Of a stretch of DNA of 11,042 nucleotides, positions 6,510 through 11,042 are shown piece after piece. The translations under genes and the position numbers were made by a program. The stretch comes from Bacillota bacterium. Lineage in GTDB: Bacteria; Bacillota; Syntrophomonadia; Syntrophomonadales; Syntrophomonadaceae. The stretch's first letter is position 1. Every line of letters starts with the position of its first letter. The notes under the pieces were generated by a model. The model made no database searches. It saw nothing but the letters and a program-made list of their open reading frames with translations, and was not told the DNA's origin. The DNA lies in contig JAEWZB010000014.1 of the NCBI GenBank assembly GCA_023395515.1, positions 1 to 11,042 of the forward strand, read 5' to 3'.

Positions 6510-8327
6510 CTAGTCTTGGTTAAGCATAATTCCATAACTGGCGGCTTTTCTAACTACCATAGATTGGGTAATACCTAAAGCTTTAGCTACTTTACGGCTG
6601 GTTTTGTATATATTAATATATTTTTCCAGTAAAGTTTTTTCATAAAGCTGTACGGCTTCCTTAAAATCAATATGGCTATCCCCGATGCCATCAATAGTTA
6701 ACAAAACTCCATCATTGATGTCATCGGGATTATTCCCACCTATTCTAATAGCAGTAATAACATCATCAACACTGGTAACTACGGCTCTTTCAATAGCATT
6801 TCTAAGTTCCCGCACATTGCCGGGCCACTTATAAGTAGTCAACTGTTCCAGCAATCTAGGGTCTAAGCTTTTATACATATCGTATTTTTGGTTAATTAAA
6901 CTCACAAAGTAATTGGCCAAAGCCGGAATATCCTCGGCTCTATCCCGTAAAGGCGGTACAAAAACCGGTACCACATTTAATCTATAATACAAGTCTTCTC
7001 TGAATTCTCCCTTTTGTACCATTTCCCATAAATTGCGGTTAGTGGCGGTAATAATACGTATGTCAACACTTATAGGCATGGAACTGCCTATCCTTAAGAC
7101 CTCTTTTTCCTGGATAACTCTTAATAATTTGGCTTGCAAGCTTAAGGGCATTTCCCCTATTTCATCGAGAAAAAGGGTCCCCTCATTAGCCATTTCAAAG
7201 ATTCCCATTTTCCCGCCTTTTTGGGCTCCGGAAAAAGTTCCGCTTTCATAGCCAAATAGTTCAGATTCCAGCAGATTTTCCGGTATGGCGGCACAGTTGA
7301 TTACTATGAAAGGTTTATCGGCTCGGGGACTATACTTTAACAGCTCTTTAGCAATTAACTCTTTCCCTACTCCTGACTCACCATAAACTAAAACGGTAGA
7401 GTCAACTTTCCCTAATCTCTCTACTACTTCCATAACCTTTTTAATTTGGGGCGAAGCAGTTATTATATCTCCCGATGGCGATATTTCCTGAAGCTGTTTT
7501 TCATAGTGCTTGCTCAAGGTGTAAGCCTTGTCAATCTCCATTTTAAGCTTATTTAATTCCGTAACATCGCGAACATTTATAATAACTCGAACCAGCTTAC
7601 CTTCTTCATAAAGGGGGGTACCGGTTACTAATAATACTTTCCCGGTTTTAACCTTCTGGGTAAAAGTAACTTGATGGCCGCTTTCAATTACTAAAGCTGC
7701 CGCCGAGCGGTCATACATGCCTTCTTCAATAAGATCGTACATATTACGCCCAATCAGTTCATCCCGGTCTATCCCCGACCATTTGGAATAGGATTGGTTA
7801 ATTTTTAAAATATTAGCTTTTTCGTCGGTGACGACTATACTGTCAAATGATGCTTCTATTATTCCTTCTAATTCTGCTTGCAGCTTCTGGGTATATTTTA
7901 ATTCTTGAGAAATACTTTCTAACTCCGATATATCTTGAGAAACCGCAATGGCTCCTACAATTTCGTCATCCACCATTAATATACTACGATTAGATAAGAC
8001 TATTTTGTCATTATAAAAAACTTTGTGGGCCGGACCTACTTTTTTGGTTATTAATATTTCATCTAAGTTGCCGTCCGGAAATATTTCTTTATAAAACCGG
8101 CCCAACGCATCAGCTTTTTTAATATTAAAAATTCTTTCCGCCGAATCATTAAAGACAATAATTTTTTGCTTATTATCTATGGCCACAATGCCGTTATGAA
8201 TAGATTGCATTATAGCTGCAAATTGCTTATTAAGCTTAACTGCCTTTTCTTGTTCATTATCTATGGCTTCGTTCAGCTTACCCGGGTCTTCCCAGATGCT
8301 GTTACCACCTTTGATTCGTTCCGACAT
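6510..8327 (-). CDS. Sigma-54-dependent transcriptional activator with two PAS domains
   Basis: A 605-residue cytoplasmic enhancer-binding protein. Two PAS-like sensor domains occupy about 33-140 and 150-260, followed by a short probable coiled linker (258-282). The AAA+ domain has Walker A GESGVGKE (316-323), the sigma-54 contact loop as GTFSGA (363-368, usually GAFTGA), Walker B LFLDE (385-389), sensor I ATNRN (428-432), the arginine-finger segment FREDLYYRLN (442-451) and WPGNVREL (501-508). The C-terminus (about 573-600, core RKVAKALGITQSMVVRK) is a helix-turn-helix. There is no receiver domain, so it probably senses a small ligand or redox state through PAS rather than a histidine kinase. 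It would use ATP to open sigma-54 promoters, most likely 6134-6150 and 8429-8445. The start has AAGGAGGG ten bases upstream. Which ligand it senses is unknown. Confidence 0.95.
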   Translation of the reverse strand: MSERIKGGNSIWEDPGKLNEAIDNEQEKAVKLNKQFAAIMQSIHNGIVAIDNKQKIIVFNDSAERIFNIKKADALGRFYKEIFPDGNLDEILITKKVGPAHKVFYNDKIVLSNRSILMVDDEIVGAIAVSQDISELESISQELKYTQKLQAELEGIIEASFDSIVVTDEKANILKINQSYSKWSGIDRDELIGRNMYDLIEEGMYDRSAAALVIESGHQVTFTQKVKTGKVLLVTGTPLYEEGKLVRVIINVRDVTELNKLKMEIDKAYTLSKHYEKQLQEISPSGDIITASPQIKKVMEVVERLGKVDSTVLVYGESGVGKELIAKELLKYSPRADKPFIVINCAAIPENLLESELFGYESGTFSGAQKGGKMGIFEMANEGTLFLDEIGEMPLSLQAKLLRVIQEKEVLRIGSSMPISVDIRIITATNRNLWEMVQKGEFREDLYYRLNVVPVFVPPLRDRAEDIPALANYFVSLINQKYDMYKSLDPRLLEQLTTYKWPGNVRELRNAIERAVVTSVDDVITAIRIGGNNPDDINDGVLLTIDGIGDSHIDFKEAVQLYEKTLLEKYINIYKTSRKVAKALGITQSMVVRKAASYGIMLNQD

Positions 8328-8379
8328 TATTACCTACCCTCCTTGGTACACAACAAAATCAGTAATAATTAAGATCCAC

Positions 8380-8399
8380 TATTATTTTCATAAATAATA
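8380..8399. promoter_or_regulatory. AT-only inverted repeat upstream of the maoC promoter
   Basis: TATTATT and AATAATA flank a six-base spacer in the divergent region between the activator and maoC, 30 bp upstream of the -24 element. It could be an operator or an activator site, but it does not resemble the palindromes near dctP and may be chance in AT-rich DNA. Confidence 0.2.
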
Positions 8400-8428
8400 C
8401 TTTATTTCCTGCCCTAAATCCACAGCAC

Positions 8429-8445
8429 TTGGCATGGAAGTTGCA
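8429..8445 (+). promoter_or_regulatory. Sigma-54 (-24/-12) promoter of the MaoC hydratase gene
   Basis: TTGGCATGGAAGTTGCA matches TGGCACG-N4-TTGCW except for one base (T for the last C of TGGCAC), with GG and GC ten bases apart. The predicted start near 8456 leaves a leader of about 43 bases, including GGGGAGG. It shares TTGGCAT-N5-TTGCA with the dctP promoter, which implies common control. Confidence 0.8.
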
Positions 8446-8498
8446 GGAAAATCATTAAGGATAATTATGTTTAACTTTTAGCCGGGGAGGAACCTAGA

Positions 8499-8921
8499 AT
8501 GGATTATACTAGCAAAATAAAATTATGGAAAGATATGGCGGTAGGCAATTATGAAACCATCTCTAAGACCCTGACAGAATCTGATATGATTTTATGGGGT
8601 GGGGTTAGCGGAGACATGAATTTGCTTCATTTTGATTTAGAATATAGTAAAAGCAAAAGGTTTGGCGATATAGTTGTACCAGGACTTTGTGTAGCCGGGC
8701 TTATTTCGGCGGCCGTAACTAAGCTTACTTTTGGCAATATTTATGTTACCCAGAATCTTCAATTTGTAAAACCTATCTACGTAGGTGATACTATAACCGC
8801 AACTGCCACCATAACGGGAATAATTCCCGAAAAACATATGGTTAAAATAGAAACTACCTGTCAAAACCAAAATGGAGAGCTGGTTATCACCGGGGAAGCT
8901 ATGCAATATATTATAGAGTGA
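8499..8921 (+). CDS. MaoC-like (R)-specific enoyl-CoA hydratase (PhaJ type)
   Basis: A 140-residue single hot-dog-fold protein, the length of PhaJ-type enzymes, which add water to trans-2-enoyl-CoA to give (R)-3-hydroxyacyl-CoA or do the reverse. The hydratase motif SGDMNLLHFD (37-46) supplies Asp39 and His44, spaced like the catalytic Asp31 and His36 of the Aeromonas caviae enzyme. The following hG position reads PG (61-62), a modest departure from the common HG. GGGGAGG lies eight bases before the ATG. It is transcribed alone from its own sigma-54 promoter, divergent from the activator gene. It probably acts on the same acyl-CoA intermediates as the dct operon enzymes, or makes or uses 3-hydroxyacyl-CoA for storage polymer or fatty-acid metabolism. 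The physiological direction is unknown. Confidence 0.87.
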   Translation: MDYTSKIKLWKDMAVGNYETISKTLTESDMILWGGVSGDMNLLHFDLEYSKSKRFGDIVVPGLCVAGLISAAVTKLTFGNIYVTQNLQFVKPIYVGDTITATATITGIIPEKHMVKIETTCQNQNGELVITGEAMQYIIE

Positions 8922-8935
8922 GGGGTATTATTGTA

Positions 8936-9004
8936 AGGGGAGAGGAGTTAGGAGTTAGATGTAGGGGCGACCTGTGGTCGCCCGGGGTTTAACTCCTCTC
9001 CCCT
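8936..9004. repeat. Nested palindromic REP/MITE-like element between convergent genes
   Basis: Perfect 15-bp outer arms AGGGGAGAGGAGTTA (8936-8950) and TAACTCCTCTCCCCT (8990-9004) enclose a second perfect hairpin, GGGCGACC-TGT-GGTCGCCC (8965-8983), which is much more GC-rich than its surroundings. The inner motif TAGGGGCGACC...GGTCGCCC looks like a family of interspersed hairpin repeats I recall from many bacterial genomes; that recollection was not checked. The left arm contains the short tandem GGAGTTA GGAGTTA. It lies between the stops of maoC and the ligase and could act as a two-way transcription barrier, although no U-tract follows the outer stem. Confidence 0.7.
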
Positions 9005-9015
9005 AACCCTAACTA

Positions 9016-10614
9016 TTAAGAAATAAAGGTATCTTTACCTTCCCAATAAGGTTTGCGCAAATCCTTTTTCAGCATTTTGCCCGCTGCATTGCGGGGGATA
9101 GCCTCGATATAATCAACTGATTTAGGAATTTTAAATCCGGCCAGATGTTGCCGGCAATAGGCAATAACTTCTTCTTCACTAACCTCATGGCCAGGTTTTA
9201 GTACTACTACGGCTTTGACCAATTCGCCCCATTTTTCATCCGGTACGCCAATAACACCTACATCAGCAATGCCTTCCATGCCCATAATCACATTTTCCAC
9301 TTCCGCAGGATATATATTGGTACCACCACTGACGATCATGTCCTGGGCCCGGTCCACCAGGAAGTAATAGCCGTCTTCATCAAATCTGGCCATATCTCCT
9401 ACCGAACACCACTGGTCATCCAGGAAAGATTTGGCTGTACCCTCGGGGTTTTGCCAATAGCCGTTGAAGGTGGCGGGACTTTTTACATAAAGTACTCCGA
9501 TTCCACCCGGTTCGGTTACTTCATTGCCATCCAGGTCTACTATTTTCAAATCAATATCGAAGCTGCCTTTGCCGATACTGCCTTGCTTTTTCAGTCCGAA
9601 CCATTCGTCAGTTGTAATAGCAGTTACAAAGCCCAGCTCAGATACGCCCAACATATTTACGCATTTGGCATTGGTAAATTTGTCCGCCATGGCTTGGAAA
9701 ATGTCGCTGTGCATAGGTGCTCCGCAGGAAACTGCCAGCCTCACGGAGGACAGGTCATATTTAGCTACGGTTTCGGGAGGCAGCATAGCCAGCATCCATT
9801 TGAACATAACCGGAACCATGAAAACGAAAGTAGGCTTAAAGAGATCAATTAAGCGCAGGGAATCTTCCGGAATAAAGGCCGGGGCAATAGAGATGGTACC
9901 CCCCACTAAAAGAGTACAATACACATAACCGGCAGTAGCGGCGGCATACATGGGCGCTGCTACAAACAAGGTATCATTACGGCTGACTCCCAGTTCGATA
10001 GCAGTGGAAACTGCCATATTATAATCACAATACATGGTTCTCACTGCCCCTTTAGGTTTACCGGTAGTGCCTGAGGTATAAAAGAGCAGATGCATGTCTT
10101 CCAGCTCTATAGCCGCATTAGTTTCTTCCGGGCTGCCGCCGGCGATAAGTTCTTCATAATTTAAGGCGCCTTCTGCTTTGGTGTCACTCACCAAAACTAA
10201 TTCCTTTACCGTGGGCAGGCGATCCATTAAAGGCTTAATCAGCTCATACTGTTCCTGTTGGACAAAAACAACTTTAGCTCCACAGTTGTTAATCTGGTAA
10301 ATGATTTCCTCCGGGGTGAGGCGGTAATTGCCTAAGCTTAAGGGTAAACCGGCCATTAAAGCCGCTACAATAATTTCTACATATTGATAGCAGTTAGGCA
10401 TGTAGGTGATCATCAGATCCGGTTTCTTCAGACCTTTGGACAGAAGGGCATTGGCCATTTGCGTACAGCGTTGCCACATCTCGGCATAAGTTTCGCTGAA
10501 GGTTTCTGTCTTCAGAGCAATTTTATCAGGGCGTTTAACCACATGTCCCCTGATGCTGGTGAGCCCATTGCTGGTTAAGGTTGTTTTGCCCGGTTGCTTG
10601 CCGATAAAATCCAT
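9016..10614 (-). CDS. AMP-forming acyl-CoA synthetase (class I AMP-dependent ligase)
   Basis: A 532-residue adenylate-forming enzyme that activates a carboxylic acid with ATP to an acyl-adenylate and then to acyl-CoA, releasing AMP and pyrophosphate. Motifs run in order: P-loop YTSGTTGKPKG (179-189), A5 motif LGVSELG (322-328), VGDMARFDEDGYYFLVDR (405-422), hinge and A8 region SGGTNIYPAEVE (429-440), and PRNAAGKMLKKDLR (507-520) with the catalytic Lys513. Length is typical for fatty-acid-type ligases. No signal peptide or membrane helix was noticed, so it is probably cytoplasmic. AGGAGG lies ten bases before the ATG. It is convergent with maoC and divergent from a LysR-type gene, which may regulate it; no sigma-54 promoter was found upstream. 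The acid is unknown: short, medium, branched or aromatic acids are all possible. It offers an ATP-driven alternative to the CoA-transferase. Confidence 0.93.
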   Translation of the reverse strand: MDFIGKQPGKTTLTSNGLTSIRGHVVKRPDKIALKTETFSETYAEMWQRCTQMANALLSKGLKKPDLMITYMPNCYQYVEIIVAALMAGLPLSLGNYRLTPEEIIYQINNCGAKVVFVQQEQYELIKPLMDRLPTVKELVLVSDTKAEGALNYEELIAGGSPEETNAAIELEDMHLLFYTSGTTGKPKGAVRTMYCDYNMAVSTAIELGVSRNDTLFVAAPMYAAATAGYVYCTLLVGGTISIAPAFIPEDSLRLIDLFKPTFVFMVPVMFKWMLAMLPPETVAKYDLSSVRLAVSCGAPMHSDIFQAMADKFTNAKCVNMLGVSELGFVTAITTDEWFGLKKQGSIGKGSFDIDLKIVDLDGNEVTEPGGIGVLYVKSPATFNGYWQNPEGTAKSFLDDQWCSVGDMARFDEDGYYFLVDRAQDMIVSGGTNIYPAEVENVIMGMEGIADVGVIGVPDEKWGELVKAVVVLKPGHEVSEEEVIAYCRQHLAGFKIPKSVDYIEAIPRNAAGKMLKKDLRKPYWEGKDTFIS

Positions 10615-10718
10615 ACTAACATTACCTCCTTTGTTTATCCTTTAGTTTTTTCCGCTAAACCTCCTTTTATAATGATTTCCTAATATATATAAAGTACTAC
10701 AATTTATGTATTTAATTA

Positions 10719-10742
10719 AATATATAATTTAATATATAATTA
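10719..10742. repeat. Tandem 12-bp AT-rich repeat in the ligase-lysR intergenic region
   Basis: Two adjacent 12-mers, AATATATAATTT and AATATATAATTA, differ only in the last base. They overlap an inverted repeat, TTAAAT-N5-ATTTAA (10716-10732), and a TATAAT hexamer (10735-10740) that could be the lysR -10 box, with no good -35 box. LysR-type proteins often bind such divergent regions, but no clear T-N11-A box was identified. Confidence 0.4.
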
Positions 10743-10778
10743 TAACTAAATTGACATATATCCAAGGGAGGCAGGAGG

Positions 10779-11042
10779 ATGGAATTAAAGCATATCAAAT
10801 ACTTTTGTTTGGTGGCGGAAACGGAGAATATAACCTTAGCCGCTCAAATCATGATGGTATCCCAGCCTTACTTATCCAAAAAGATTAAACAACTGGAAGA
10901 GGAGTTAGGGGTAGCACTTTTTGATAATATCGGCAGAAATATTAAGCTGAACGAATATGGGAAAAGCTACTATAAATATGCCAAAACTGTATTAGAAACC
11001 TTAGACAATGCCCAAGACCGCTTAGATGAATTGAAAGGCAAG
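10779..11042 (+). CDS. LysR-family transcriptional regulator, N-terminal part (runs off the window)
   Basis: The frame is open from the ATG to the window end, giving the first 88 residues of a protein that is normally about 300 long. It begins with the typical LysR winged helix-turn-helix: MELKHIKYFCLVAE, then NITLAAQIMMVSQPYLSKKI and QLEEELGVALFD, leading into the long linker helix that mediates dimerisation (about residues 60-88). The ribosome site GGGAGGCAGGAGG is strong but close to the ATG. It is divergent from the acyl-CoA ligase, a common arrangement in which a LysR protein controls the adjacent gene in response to a small-molecule ligand. The ligand domain lies outside the window, so specificity cannot be judged. 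Confidence 0.93.
   Translation, partial: MELKHIKYFCLVAETENITLAAQIMMVSQPYLSKKIKQLEEELGVALFDNIGRNIKLNEYGKSYYKYAKTVLETLDNAQDRLDELKGK

Noticed and set aside
9451..9928. Two plus-strand frames of about 133 codons opposite the acyl-CoA ligase
   Set aside because: They lie antisense within well-conserved ligase motifs and have no recognisable domains.
10751..10756. TTGACA as a -35 box for lysR
   Set aside because: It lies only 28 bp before the ATG, so its -10 box would fall on the ribosome site.
1..11042. tRNA, rRNA, CRISPR array, riboswitch or transposase gene
   Set aside because: None was seen on either strand; the only mobile-like signal is the small palindromic element at 8936-9004.

Overview
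The window looks like a moderately AT-rich chromosome segment of an anaerobic Firmicute (Clostridia). A butyrate- or fatty-acid-oxidising, Syntrophomonas-like organism would fit. This is inferred from strong AGGAGG ribosome sites, the acyl-CoA enzymes, a PAS-type sigma-54 activator and the protein style; no marker gene is present to prove it.

Layout. (1) 1-653, plus strand: the 3' part of a probably broken gene whose domain begins upstream of its first ATG, ending in a hairpin terminator at 704-731. (2) 748-5974, minus strand: a five-gene operon transcribed from right to left, dctP (solute-binding lipoprotein), dctQ, dctM, a crotonase-family protein and a 4-hydroxybutyrate-type CoA-transferase. 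(3) 5975-6509: a long regulatory region with a near-consensus sigma-54 promoter (6134-6150, minus) and two or three similar 20-bp imperfect palindromes upstream of it. (4) 6510-8327, minus: a PAS-PAS-AAA+-HTH sigma-54 activator. (5) 8499-8921, plus: a MaoC/PhaJ-type hydratase behind a second near-consensus sigma-54 promoter (8429-8445). (6) 8936-9004: a nested palindromic, REP/MITE-like element. (7) 9016-10614, minus: an AMP-forming acyl-CoA ligase. (8) 10779 to the end, plus: the N-terminus of a LysR-type regulator, divergent from the ligase.

How the genes may work together. The TRAP transporter would import an organic acid. CoA would be added by the CoA-transferase, or by the separately controlled ligase, and the acyl-CoA would be processed by the crotonase and/or the MaoC hydratase. 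The PAS activator between the two sigma-54 promoters is the obvious candidate to switch on both the uptake operon and maoC. The substrate cannot be read from the sequence; a short or medium monocarboxylate such as a hydroxy or unsaturated acid fits the enzyme set.

Most notable points: matching sigma-54 promoters on both sides of the activator gene, with a palindrome cluster that could be its binding sites; a crotonase with Cys in place of one of the two catalytic glutamates; a perfect 13-bp hairpin between dctP and dctQ; a GTFSGA variant of the GAFTGA loop; and a 5'-decayed gene at the left edge.
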